Below, in pieces: positions 12,277 to 24,620 of a DNA stretch of 64,000 nucleotides. The translations under genes and the position numbers were made by a program. Below the pieces are notes generated by a model. The model was given only the letters and a program-made list of their open reading frames with translations, had not been told where the DNA came from and made no database searches. The stretch covers positions 634,382,915 to 634,446,914 of the forward strand of contig OY728123.1 in NCBI GenBank assembly GCA_963277665.1, in the 5' to 3' direction. The stretch's first letter is position 1; the number at the start of each line of letters is the position of its first letter. The stretch comes from Viscum album (lineage: Eukaryota > Streptophyta > Magnoliopsida > Santalales > Viscaceae).

Positions 12277-14069
12277 AAGATTTTCATCCCCGAAAAGTAA
12301 AACCTGGAAGAATACCTAGAGACAAAGAGCTCACACCTATCTCTCCCAATCCCCAAAAAACTTGCATAACACCATGATAGAACAACATGTGAACCAAAGT
12401 GTTGGCTCATTCTCACAAGGTCTGCTACTCTCAAAGACATTCTTAGGTATACGTAGGCACCTCATCAGATGTGACACATGGATGAAATTGTGTTCCCACT
12501 CCAACTGTTGGGAGGGAAGGTAAAGATTGTAGGAAACCCCCCACCCCATCTGCTTGTACGAGTCCCAAACGGCCTAAAAAACATGGGAAACTTCCTCGGT
12601 TGAACCTCTACTTTCTATTTGACGACTGAAATAACAACTTGTTCCTAGATCATGGTCTTGTGATTCCCACCTTCAGAATACACATCTGGTGAACAACCAA
12701 GGATATCCATTCACTCAAGCTTTCACAGTTGGTGAATTACAACCGAGATCCACTTACATGCTCAACAAACAAAGGAGTCAGCATCATCAACTTCATAAAA
12801 GTCGTACCCTCCTACAGAAACTCCAGCCAGCACCGTCGTTTCAAGGTTAAGTCTCTCTGGGTGGGGACATACCAGATAAACTGGTGGTCTAAGAAAACCA
12901 CAATGTGCTCTCAAAGGAAGATAGAATCTCCACATTCTTAGGTAAAATACTACCACCAGCAGCACCACGTCGTGTATCGCATAGTTCGGTTCATGGGTTG
13001 TCCATCACCTCGACCTGTACATGATACCAATATCATGGTTGATGTTTAACACGTGAGGTACCAACGAACTTGGAAGGTGAGAAAACTCATCCAACTACTA
13101 GAGGCTAGACAAAGAAATCACGTGGCATACCCCACATGTCTTTTCCCATCTCAGAAGAAGAGTAATCCCAAAAACAGGCACTCTTCAATCCCAATAGTGG
13201 CATCTCATGCAATGGGAGTTCAAGTAGAAAATCCCCACTCGAAAAACCAGAACCTACCCTAACAATCCACCACACAACCCTACCATGAATGAAAATCTCA
13301 TAGGGACTCATCCACCACACCTCGATACTATCCACTTTGGGTGGTACTAACTCTCCCTTAAGGATTTGATCACATCACAAAAACGCGTCTCAGTGGTGGA
13401 AGAACCCCACTTTTCTATGCATTCAAAGATACATCAAACAAAACCAACACATGGTTAAATCGATTCCCTGCATCACCCTTGACAAGACCTAGAACAAGGA
13501 GTTAAACGAAAAGATTACCTCATATAGGGTCTAACAATTTCTACTGAGAAAAGTAGAAAAAGACACAAATCGTACCTCTTATCATCTCATGCGTCGCAGG
13601 ATTGTAGACATCCATAGTGCACAACCACCCACGGCCCCTTCCGTCAGCTCCCTGAGTATGAAATGGTCCACCTAGTGGTGGCAGAAGGACCTCAAAACGG
13701 CATCCACCAACCATAGTTCTTCCGGAAAACACCACCTACCTGGGGACCACCATGTCCTCACATGGTAGTTCTCTGATCTGGCCACTGCATCTGTCGTGGT
13801 GGTGCATCTACCAACTATCTGGAAAACGTAGGACATTTGGTTGAGTAGTTTCGCGCCACATGACCCCGCACATCAAAACCATATCACTAATCCACTATGG
13901 GCTGTCTCAGTGCTCTGTTTTGTCCTCATCCAGCTTCCTGAGTCTCATCAAGAGGAGAGTTCCGGCATCGAGGCCCTGCCAATCGATGTCCCTCTACAAG
14001 AAATTTCTCTACACCAGTGCCTGATCCATCACTCTGAGTTGGGTGAGGATGCACAAGGGCACTATAATG
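12277..14069 (-). other. Interior of the nested element without recognisable coding sequence
   Basis: This stretch of about 1.8 kb between the polypurine tract and the gag remnant has balanced base composition but no frame longer than about 76 codons. I found no RT, RNase H or integrase catalytic motif. A short minus-strand stretch near 13,270-13,335 (SIEVWWMSPYEIFIHGR) is faintly like the integrase SIGM.PYE.LYGR motif, but the match is too weak to call. It may be pol remnant or family-specific non-coding sequence. Confidence 0.5.
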
Positions 14070-14690
14070 GCACAAATCTATTCTATAGAGATCATTATCA
14101 AACTTCTGTTCTCAGATGTTTCTGTCATGGACCACATCTAAAGAGTACCGAGTAAGGTATGCGAACTCAGTAACATACTCAACCACTACCATAACTCACT
14201 GTTGAAACTCCAATAGCTCCCGAAACCATAAAATCGTAAGAAGGAGATGTATTACTCCTCATGAAAAAATTTCTAGAAGTCTTCCCCTGAGGGTACGAAC
14301 TCATCATGCATATGAGTAACCCTGGCACTACTAACGCCAAGCTGATTGGTGGAAAAACTGGCTGTCAAAGCCACCATCAACCATTCAGTGTACGAACTAG
14401 CCTAAAGAGGTAGTCCACCAACTCTATCCAACCCTTCATTGTCTGATGGGATGGTTCACCGTTGAAACTCATCGGTCTCTATTGTTGGAACTCACGTAGC
14501 TTGCCCAGCCCACGCTCAACATCATCCCTTGCTCCCAGTACTATCTGTTACTCCATAGGTGGAGGTGCTACTACTTTTCCTCCTGAAGAAAGGGTAATTG
14601 TATGATAGATCTCAAACTGAGGCCACGTTTCTCACGGAGTCGTCGTCACAAATCAGAGCTAGTATCCAAGCTTCCTATCACTATAGAGAC
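14070..14690 (-). pseudogene. Gag remnant of the nested element
   Basis: Minus-strand fragments align with the Gag of the 53,863 element. LGKLREFQQ*RPMSFNGE at about 14,450-14,508 pairs with LGALPEFQHQRPPRFHGE, and the next segment (WIELVDYLFRLVRTLNG) pairs with WMEAVVRVFKLVRKPAD. Further on, VVEYVTEFAYLT at about 14,155-14,196 matches the gypsy Gag pattern VAEY...F..LS. Stops and frame changes show it is dead. This is the only protein homology I can support inside the element, and it ties it to Tekay-like chromoviruses. Confidence 0.65.
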
Positions 14691-15002
14691 ATCCCAAATT
14701 CAGTCAAGGAGTACCGTGGTCAAAACATCATATATGTACTAACAATGATGTGAAGATGACTTAAGAAGGATAGTCAAAGACTCAATCCTATATGATGCAT
14801 GATCTAAATTCACTGTAATAACTATCTTAGTGTGCCGAGTAGACAAGCGGCTTATCAGGGTCATGGGGAATGGATTTGGAAGTCACTGCAACATCATTGG
14901 ATTCCCTAGCCTGAGAGACACTCTCGAGACACGTTGACACTATTTCCCCAAACCTCAACCAATTCCTTTTTGGAGACGTCCGAACAATTCCCCAAGGAAC
15001 GA

Positions 15003-15020
15003 ACCACCTCGTATACCACT
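15003..15020 (-). other. Primer binding site of the nested element (tRNA-Met type)
   Basis: On the minus strand AGTGGTATACGAGGTGGTTC aligns with the 53,863 element's TTGGTATCAAAGGGAGGTTC, both derived from TGGTATCAGAGC. It lies directly after the LTR end, confirming that 15,022-19,500 is the 5' LTR. Confidence 0.65.
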
Positions 15021-16080
15021 TTTTCATGACCCGACCCATACTGGGGCTCGAGATGAATCTACCCAAAGCCCGCCTGCAAAGTCCAGGTGCTGGCGACTAG
15101 CGCCGAAGGAACAACAAACTAGGGCAAGCCTTTGCCTATGAATCTTCACACACACATCCTGCCAACTCAACGAAAAAGTGTAAAGAAAGGAATTCAAGAT
15201 ACAAAAATGCTACAAAAACATAAACCAAAAAACATGCATCGACCTCTACAAGTACAAGTAATGTTCTAAAAAGTACTGACATGTAAACTGAATAGACAAA
15301 GGGGAAAAACACTTTCCCAAAAAAAGTTCCACAACCCACCAACAAGTAAAATGAAAGTAAACCACTGGTGAGTCACACCCAGAATGTCCTTCTATGGCCA
15401 ATGAATGCAGCCCACACTCATGTTTCCTCTATGCTCCTCCATAGTCTTGACCGACTAGTCCATTGTCTGTAAGGGCACACCAAGTGTTGGAAAATACCAA
15501 GAAAGGGTGAGTATAAAGATATTGAGTAGGATGCCCGAAAAACTTGAGGGAGAAACAAAATATGTACTAAAATGGTGAGTAGTAGATAGATCAAGAACAA
15601 TGTAAGAGTAGAATAAAGAGAGTGTATCTCAACCCAACAAGAGAAAGTAAGAAGAATCTTCCAGACTCATGGATCTAGAAATGGTAAGAACATGAACATC
15701 ATGTCGAGTTTTCACTGCCTATATTAGGAGAGTAGACTCGTCCAACCAAGAGGATATATACATGGAAAGCACATGGCATACCCCGCACATCTTCGACCCT
15801 CCCAGAAGGAGCGTAACAAAACCCAAGGACTGGAGAAAAAAGTAGGGTGTATATATATGATCAACAAGAATCACGAACGATTGTGTATGGGGATCTCCAT
15901 CTTCATGATCAGCCCAAGAAGATTCACCAATAGTTCAAAGGACATCCATCACTGAATCCAAACAATCCCCCATGCCAAAGCTGCCTCATCGCTTAACCGT
16001 ATAACCAAGGGTCCCTCCCTGGTAACCAAACAAATAAGTCACTTCTAGCCTCATAGAAAATGGATGAGTCCGAAAGAAGA

Positions 16081-16520
16081 CATATGATAACCCACTACCT
16101 ATCCCCACCGGAGGGTAAACCACCAGAGGTCATCTGGTAACCCACTTCCTAGCCCTGCTGGAGGGTAAACCAAAAGAGTTCGTCAGGTAACCCACTGCCC
16201 AACCTTGCTGGAGGGTAAAACACAAGAGATAGTCAGGTATCCCACTACCCAGTAACGCTGGATAGTAAACCTCAAGAGTTAGCCAGGTAACCCACTAACT
16301 AGCCTCGCTAGAGGGTAAAACACAAGAGATCGTTAGGTAAACCACTACTCATCCCTGCTGGAGGGTAAAACCTAAAGATAATGGGTTACCCACTGCCAAG
16401 CCCTGCTCGAGGGTAAACCCTAAGTTCAACAGGTAACCCACTACCCAGACTCGCTCGAGGGTGAACCCTAAGAGGACAAAGGGTAACCCACTACCCAGCC
16501 CCATTCGAGGGTAAACCCAG
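16081..16520. repeat. About nine 50-bp tandem repeats in the partner LTR
   Basis: Units start at 16,081, 16,131, 16,181, 16,231, 16,281 and 16,331, then slightly shorter ones follow, sharing the GGTAACCCACT..GAGGGTAAACC core. Copy number and spacing match 8,831-9,280. Confidence 0.85.
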
Positions 16521-17880
16521 AACTGGTCTGATAACTTCACACTGCCCATGCCATCACTAGGTGTCACTAACACCGCTACCTTGCATAGGTTGAGAGATCA
16601 TCAAAAGAACCACCGACCAACTACCATTCCTGTTTCCACATATAATGTGATCTTGAAAGAGGATATGCACACCCAAACAGATTACACTGTCGAAATCCTT
16701 GCAAAAAAATATGTGAGATAGACTACTTACTCGCTGGAAACTGGCACCCGATGAAGAAGTTATTCAACACTGCTTTATGCCCATATGGCGTCTCATGGGG
16801 CCCACTCCTCTGTCCTGAGAGAGGACAGGTGAACTGTGCCATCGTGATTCTCTCAGAAAAACATGCCGAAATGACTATACATACACCCCAATTGGCTGCA
16901 TGATGGAAAAGATGGAGAACGATGCACACAACTCAAAATATAGCCCATGGGGCCCAAGCCTCATGTCGGTCTTCAACGCCTGAAAACACCATAGTCATCT
17001 TCACCTCAATTCTAAGGTCACAACACCACTAACGACTCCTATAACAGACTCTGGATGTAGAAGCTGCAATTCCTCACATAATATCCAAACGAGGCCCTGT
17101 GGGGCCCACAACTCAACCTCGAAACATGCCACGCAAAATATACCAGTGTGTTCATTGCAGGTAACCACGTGGTGTAGTCTATTCATTTTCCATGAACAGA
17201 CTCGTGAAGCATAAGCCATAAAAACATAGCATACGTCCGAAAGTCATCTAGTGGGTCCCATTCCTCGGGTCTGAATTTAGGCGATACGTTGGCGTCGTAG
17301 CTATCCACTTAGAAAAACACTCAGAAACTAGAACTCAAACACCCCAAATGGGATTTCATGTGAAAAGGTGGTATTTCACTGTAAAACATGAAAACTAGGC
17401 CCTGTCGGGACTGCACCTTGTCTCCAACCCAAATGCTTTGGAAAGTATTTCAAAACGTATGCATGAGGATTGGGGTCATGCTGCCGTTGACGGCACATCA
17501 TTCAGACATCCCAAACAAGAATTTGGTCCGACAGAAGATTAATTACTTAGTTAATTAATTAATTAATTATTCAAATTATGTGTTCTGTTCCATCGTTCAA
17601 CTAAACCAAGCCGAAAGGGTTCCAAACCTAATTTTCAATGGTCATATCAACTCCAGGGCACATCACCTTTTACGGTGCGTCAAATAGACGTCAGGCACAC
17701 GAACCACGTCCGTTAGATGTTTAATAAGAATTTAATTTTATTAAATTAAATTGTTTCGGGTCACCCGCCTTTTGGCGCAGAACTCAAAAAACCCCAAAAC
17801 ATACTTCAAAAAGTTTGTCTCGCTAACACGGACCCGCTGCTTTAGACGACACATCAAACAGATGCGTCATTTAGAAGTTA

Positions 17881-18640
17881 CCCCCCCCCCCCTCGAATGC
17901 AAGGGGGCCTAAACGGTCAAGTTCACCCTTGCTGGCCCAGTCCGAACCGCAGGCCCACCATGCTACGACCCTCCCTAGAGCACCAGACCCGCCTCGGGTC
18001 CAGTTTTCCTCAAACAGACCGGCCTGAGGCCGGACATCATCACCTAGGAGGACCCGCGATGCGGGGTCCTTCTTCCCCTAGTAGAGCGGCTTTGGGTGGT
18101 CTTCTTTGATGCACCAGCTGGACCCAAAGTGTGTGGGTCCTGGCTTCCTCTGCACTCTTGCGGTCAGCCTCGGGCTCCACTGCCGAGCACGATGGGATGG
18201 TCGGGCGTTGCTGCCTCCACCTCCCATAGCACCAACCTACTGCCCTCGGCCACCAGTTTCTCAGCTTAACTGTGTGCTGCCTGCTCGATGCTGCCCGCGC
18301 CTCCCAACATATTGCCCTCTGACCCGGGCATCACAATCCAAAGCCACACCACAGGAGTACAGACGATGTCACCCTTGGGAACTTGGCTCCTCCGGCCGCG
18401 CACCACCTTCGGCCAGCTGACAACACCCAACACCGCCCGGCCAACTGCTGCTTCGATCCGAACCCCATCTGCGCCGACCACCTCGTCCAAACACCCCGCA
18501 GCGCCACCCCAACCTCCTGCCACCACCCTTGCTGGAGCCGGGGATTCCAACGACCACTGCCACTGATCCCAGTGGCCCAAATTCAAAACCGAACACGGGT
18601 TCGGGATCCTCCGGGGGATGCCTTCGCACCATCTACCCCA
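17881..18640. other. GC-rich block in the 5' LTR of the nested element
   Basis: It opens with a run of C residues and carries many CCG, GCC and CG dinucleotides, in contrast to the surrounding AT-rich array. It aligns with 10,625-11,290. The open frames on both strands here look like composition artefacts. Confidence 0.6.
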
Positions 18641-19500
18641 TATCATTGATCCGACGTAATTGATGCGTCTGAAAATTTGGACAAAGAAAGCCAAAGAACG
18701 ATAAATCGAACGTGGCTCGGGCAATGGTCGTGTTCATTCGGAAAACGCACCAAATTCTAAAATTTACGAATTCATAGCGTCAAATTTTTTCATAAACTCC
18801 AAGAATTTCTAGGTGTGAAATTTAATCAGAAATCCTACCTTGTTGGATCCATCCATCATTGGTGATTCCTTCGTTGCACTCCACCTTTGATCCGCCGAGG
18901 TTTCTTCGAAGATCTCTCCTCTATCCAGTGAAGAACGATGAAGAACTATTGTGGGAGAGGGGAAGATAGATACAAGAAGAGATAGAAGGGGAAACCCTAA
19001 CTCCAACATTTTTTTATATTTCTTGAAAAAAACACTTAGCATGGAATCTGAATTCACCATGACCCCTCATTTTATATCGCGCCAAGGCAAAACGACCCAT
19101 TTCGAAGTCAACAGAATCTTGGATTTCCATTCTGAGACTCCTTTTGAACGTTATTTGAAAGGAATGGCAGTGATAAAAATAACTAAGTCATTATTTCAAA
19201 ATGACGGTTTTTCCCCTGGGTGACATCTCTCACAGCAGGCCCTCACCAGCAACTTTTACTCCCTTCCTATGTTAAACGACCCACTCAGGATACAACCGTG
19301 CCCTAGGATTTACGATTCAAGCTACCATTTTGGAGAAAATGCGACCCCACCACATGCATTGTATAATAACTCTTAATATTTTTATAAAATTTATTTCGGG
19401 CACATCGGGCCGCGGAATCGCATGTTGTCTTCACGCCTAGCTCTGGAATTATATGTAGAAATATTTCAATGTCTTACAGGCAAAAAACCAGGTCTCTACA

Positions 19501-19551
19501 ATTGTGCTTAAAATCATGTAATAATATGTTTAAATGGTAAGGGATTCTATA
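19501..19551 (+). repeat. Short LTR of copy B, last part after the nested insertion
   Basis: GCTTAAAATCATGTAATAAT after the target duplication (19,501-19,505) continues the LTR broken at 7,782. It matches GCTTAAAATCATGTAATGAT at 1,142 in copy A and the same region at 26,135-26,155. It ends two bases before the PBS. Confidence 0.75.
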
Positions 19552-19552
19552 G

Positions 19553-19574
19553 TTGGTACCAAAGGATGGTCTAG
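19553..19574 (+). other. Primer binding site of copy B (best preserved)
   Basis: TTGGTACCAAAGGATGGTCT followed by AG. Relative to TTGGTATCAGAGC it differs at a few positions only. It sets the start of the internal region of copy B. Confidence 0.75.
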
Positions 19575-20079
19575 TTATTTTTTGAGATTAATAATACATC
19601 ACAATATTAAGAACCTTAGGGATGAGAATACGTATATGTAAACAAACATAATATGTTACAAATATTGAGTAAGTGGATTATCAACCATGTAAATACATAT
19701 ATGGATATTAATAATACAATTTTTCTCTAGAATACAAATATCTAGGTGTAAATCATGAAAACACCGCAGTGAGGTATACTTAAATGGGAACAGGTGCACG
19801 AAAGTGGGACTTATTGCACTCCCAATTTGACTCTCTCAGGGGATATTATTTTGAAAATTCATATTCTTAGTAAAAACCATTATTAATATATCTAAAAAAT
19901 AAATCTATAAGTCTAAATATAATGAAACATATCATGGTTATCATAGATTTAAACCTAGGGAATCCTGAGAAAGGATATAATTTTATTTTATGTGTTTGTA
20001 CATTTATATTTAATGTTTAATTTTTTATATATATAGTTAAGTTTTCAATCCCCCTAATTTTAAATAATTTTTTAATTTA

Positions 20080-23000
20080 ATGAAGAGAAAAATAAGACCA
20101 TTTTCAAATAATAATTGTGAAATGAGGTTTGACTATTTCCTTAAGGATATGCTTGATATGATGTTAGTGGGTACTCAGGAGTGGATGGTAGTACTATCTC
20201 AATTGTGTAATGTTATAAATAATATCCTAAATAATTGGTTACACCCTACTCCCACACATAATGAGAATGTTATCATAGAATACATCATGAAGAAATGGGA
20301 TCCCATGATTAGTGGATCATCTGAACCCCACCTCATAGGAAATTTTACTAACTTCATTAAAAATACATTATATGTCCTCCATTTCATAAAAGAAGGGAAT
20401 TGCATTCAATATTTCTATCATTTTATTGGGAATTATGATCAGTTGTGGGAACTCATAATGAATATGAAGTCATTAGAGGAAATTGATTACATTGATTAGA
20501 AAGAATTCATGAAAATTTTTGGATAAATCTTTTCTGCATACCCTATAACTCATTACGGAAAGAGAGTTCCTCAGACTTAAGAAGAAGAAAGATGATTCTA
20601 TTGGGGAGTATGATGAAAACATCATAAGTCATTCAAGATACATCTCTCAATATGTCATGAACGTATAAATAAAGGTCTGTCACATCTGGAGACTAAATAC
20701 CAATCTATTAAATGTGTTAGTGATTCTAGAAATCAAAAGATATGAAGAGATTATATGTTGTGACATCAAGGTTTAAATAGAGATCAGAGGCCCTCAACGG
20801 TCTCTTAGGAGCAGTGAAAAACTACAGAAAATGGTGACTAATAGGTTAGTTTAGAAATTTAATCCCATAATGGAGTGAATATTGAACACCCCAAATGTCA
20901 AAATATATTTGAAGTATAATTCTAGAAACTGTTTAAAGGTAACCAGGAATTTCATAAAATGTTGTTGAATGAGACATCTGTCTAACAACTAGTAGTGGGA
21001 TTTGAGGAATCCCACTAATGTGTAAGAAGATATGATGGTTTAGATCAATTCTCATCTAGTTTTGTAGTGATTCAAATTCATGATACATGGGAATTATGCT
21101 AACAATTCCAATAATACAAGGTTTGTTGGAAGGAATCAAGAACAACCAAGGAAATAAGGAAAGTATAATTCATATTACTACCACTATGGTGGAGTCATAG
21201 AACTATGTGCTGGTAGGTAAGCTAGTTTTTCATTCATGAATAGTTAATTTACTATTTGATTATGTTTCTATGATTTCTTTTATATCATGAATGTTTTGTC
21301 AAACCATTCAAACACAACATTAAAATTAGGAGGTTGAGTGAACTATAGGAAGAGAAAAGGGGGAAATTATGTTCTAAAATGTATATAAATCAGGTGTGAT
21401 TAATATATGTGGATTGTATCTCCCAACTAATCTTGTAATACATTTATTTGTGGTGTTTGATTCTAATTTGGTCAAGGTATTTCTATCATTATATAACGCC
21501 AAAATTAACTTTTTGAAAAGGGAGATCTCCACTCAAAAACCAGAGCATCATCATATAATGTAAAACTGTAAGGTGGAAGATAATTATCCTTCATTATCAT
21601 AATATCAATTGTGGATAATGTCTCCTTTTTATCAATAATATATTTCTCTACAAAGTAGATGATACTTCACAAAGACATGTCCATTGTGATGGATTATACC
21701 TATGTATTCCATAAAAAATTGGCTTCTCTTCCTCCTAATAGAGAGTGTTAGTTATGAATTGAACGTATTAATGGATCACAACCTATATCTGAGACACCTT
21801 ATAGAATGTACACTATTGATATAGATTATTAAAATATGTCATTATAGAAGAAGCTGGAGGTGGGTTTTATACACCTGAGTGCTTCACCATGGAGTAAATT
21901 AGGAACCATTTTTAACAAAAAGGATGGATCAATGCACCAATACATTGATAATTATGTGATAAATAAAATAAAAATAAATAAAAATCATTCCTAGTCATAG
22001 ATAGATTAATTTTTCGATCAACTGTGTGGGGCTGTTTATTTTTCTAAGGTGGAAATTTGGTTAGGATATCACCAAAGAAGGTGTCAAAGGAAGATATTCC
22101 GAAAACATCTGATCAAGCAAGGTATGTACACTATGATATTATAGTGATGACCATTAGACAAAATAATTATTTATAAATGTTCATGGATTTAATGAATTGT
22201 ATATTTAGATTTAACCTTTATAAATTTGTGTTAGTCTTTAGCAATGATATTATGATAATCTAAAAGAGAAAGGAATAACATCAAAAGCATTGGAATACCA
22301 TTCTATGGACTTTTTAAAGTGTTAACATTTATTCAATGTAAAGAAAAAGTGATTCTTGAATGGTGTAAATTACTTTCATGGGGAATGTTTTCACTAGAAA
22401 AGTGATATTTGTGGACCCTTCCATGACAATGGTAAGGGAAGACTGACCTTGGACAATATCTGTAATAGAGATCCACTGAATTATGGGTTTATCTAGGTAT
22501 TATTGTTGATTTATGAAGACCATATCACAATATTCAAACCCAATGACCAATATGAGATGGAAGGGAGTGAAGTTTATATGGACTCAAGAAGGAGATGAAA
22601 TCTATTGGGAGATCAAAAAGTGGCCTAACACTACACCAATATTCACACTCCCAACAACTAGAGAACAATTTGTGGAATACAGTGATACTTCAATGATGAT
22701 ATTAGGGTTTTGTAGATGAATATTTATATTGGGATAGCCTACACCTCTAGGCCACATAAAATACATAAGAAAACCCATCCCATAAATGATTTTGAGTTGT
22801 CTATTGTGATCTTTGTGTAGAATATCTGGAAGAATTATATCTATTGGGATAAGTGTGATATACATTCTAATAACAAAAGTGTAAAACATATATTCATAAC
22901 AATAGAGATTAACATGGACCAATTATTATGGTTAAAGCTCATCAAATATTACGATTGTTCAATCCACTACCATCCTTGTCCGGAAAATTAAGTGGAAGAT

Positions 23001-24574
23001 GACCTACGTATATAAGATCATGCATCATTATGAATGATTATAATTAAAAATGATGCAATTTTTTTTATTTGTTGAGGATATAAATGGGAATAAAAATTAA
23101 TGGAACATCATTTATATTTTCTCAAAAGATTTATTGGACATACCACATGGAAACTATAAAGGATTCCCAATGAAATTATAAGGGAATTAATAAATGGGAG
23201 GATGATATAAAATTTTTAAGTACTCTTAGTTTAATATTGGAAAGGATGGTGTCATAATATATCTGCCGTGATTATGTGTACCTATGATCTAGAGATAAAG
23301 AAGGGGATGTTGAATGATACACATAGATAATACTTCTCTATTCACTCACAGATCCTAAATATTTTTCAATATCTCTAGGGTAATTATTTGTTTGACAAAA
23401 TAAATAATGATATTTTTGAGTACACATCAATTTTCCCAGCATTTTAACAAGTGATGGAATAATGGAAAAAAGTCAATGGGGATTATGAAACCACTACCAA
23501 TACCAACATATAAGTGGAATAACATCAAGATGGACATTTTATTTTATACTTCCATGGAAATTGAGAGGAAACAATGCTATGTGGTTCTTTGTGGATCATC
23601 ATATGAAGACAATTATCATTTTCATAATTAGAGAGGATATCCCATTTGGTGAACCTGCATTGATATATATCATAGAGGTGCTATGGAATTTTTGAGTACC
23701 ACTATCTATTGTATCTAATAGAGATCTGATATTTCCCATGATGTTATGGAAAAATATCCACGTGCTATATGAACTGAATTGAACATCATTACTTCTTATC
23801 ATCCTCAAACTTATTACCATTATGAGTGAACTATTTAGACACAAGAAGACATGTCATAAGCATGTTATATGGACATCAAAAAGTGATGGGACCAACCTCT
23901 TCTACTAGTTGAATTCTCCTACAACAATAGTTTCAACTCTAGCATCTGAATGGAACTATATTAAGCCCTTTATTGGAAAAGTTATAAAATACAATTTTAT
24001 TTGGATGAAGTTGATGAGAATAAACTGTTAGGACATGAAATGGTTGAGGAAATAGTGGAGAACATGAAACCCATTTATCCGCACATAAAGGTTGTTAAAA
24101 GATAAAAACATATCTATAAAAGAAATCATAAATGAGAAATTGTGTTTGAAGTTAGAGACATGAAATTGCTCTATATATCTCTACATAGGTAGGTCATGTT
24201 AGTTTATAAGAAAAGAAAGATATGTACCAGTTACATCGGCATTTATGAGATTCTTAATCACTTTAGATCTATGTCCTATCGACTAGCACATGCACCTACC
24301 ATTGGTAATGTACCTGATGCATTCAATGTGTTCTTTTTAAGCATGTACACACCATATAATTCACATATACTATCTTCATATGTTATATAGTTGGAGAACG
24401 ATCGTTCTTTTTAGGAGATGCAAGTGAAGATCATGGATATTAGAGGTAATGTTCTATGAAACAAGACATCTTGCCTAGTCATTGTACTATTAAGGAACCA
24501 TAAGTATGAATAGTTAACATGGGAACTGGAGGAATCAATGATGGAGAAGTACCCAAATATTTTTTTTGGCATAG
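20080..24574 (+). pseudogene. Decayed gag-pol of chromovirus copy B
   Basis: Gag keeps the longest intact piece in the array: an open frame 20,080-20,499 (139 codons, starts MKRKIRPFSNNN), homologous to broken Gag at 1,714 and 26,704. The downstream Gag segment (EREF.RLKK-like) is around 20,555-20,650. RT begins near 21,850 (GGG FYTPECF-type fragments). The catalytic box at 22,225-22,255 reads FVLVFSNDIMI, so the first aspartate of FIDD is Asn. RNase H/tether fragments are at 22,440-22,700. Integrase C-terminal sequence (FSYNNSFNSS-like, frame-shifted) is near 23,900-24,070. The GPY/chromodomain stretch (YIGIYEI, VPDAFNVFFLSMY) is at 24,196-24,390, and the end (LEESMMEKYP) stops at 24,574. 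Multiple stops and frameshifts make it inactive. Confidence 0.8.
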
Positions 24575-24607
24575 AATGTAAAATGAAGTTTCTATGGAAA
24601 CATTTTT

Positions 24608-24620
24608 AAGGGGGGAAGAA
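24608..24620 (+). other. Polypurine tract of copy B
   Basis: AAGGGGGGAAGAA is immediately followed by the LTR start TGTAATAAATCAATG. Confidence 0.75.

Larger units (their letters stand above)
7783..19500 (-). mobile_element. Nested LARD-like gypsy element with 4.48-kb LTRs
   Basis: The insert interrupts the short LTR of copy B. It is 11,718 bp long with near-equal LTRs (7,783-12,263, 4,481 bp; 15,022-19,500, 4,479 bp) around a 2,758-bp interior. On the minus strand the order is 5' LTR (15,022-19,500), PBS (about 15,003-15,020), gag remnant, unassigned sequence, polypurine tract (12,264-12,276), 3' LTR. Ends read TGTATAGACC / TGTAGAGACC at the LTR start and GGGTCATGAAA-like at the LTR end, so terminal TG..CA is partly mutated. 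No reverse transcriptase, RNase H or integrase could be recognised. Long LTRs with a short, mostly non-coding interior fit a LARD or an internally deleted element mobilised in trans. Confidence 0.8.
15022..19500 (-). repeat. 5' LTR of the nested LARD-like element
   Basis: This is the partner of 7,783-12,263 with the same modules in the same order: terminal block at 15,025-15,110; 50-bp repeats at 16,081-16,520; (AATT)n at about 17,549-17,569; a poly-C run opening the GC-rich block at 17,881-18,640; and the start-proximal motif CGGGCACATCGGGCCGCGGA near 19,398. It ends GGTCTCTACA, i.e. TGTAGAGACC on the minus strand. The frames at 18,266-18,724 are not maintained in the other LTR. Confidence 0.8.

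Noticed and set aside
13270..13335. Integrase-like motif in the interior of the nested element
   Set aside because: Only a handful of residues resemble SIGM.PYE.LYGR, and no neighbouring integrase sequence is alignable.
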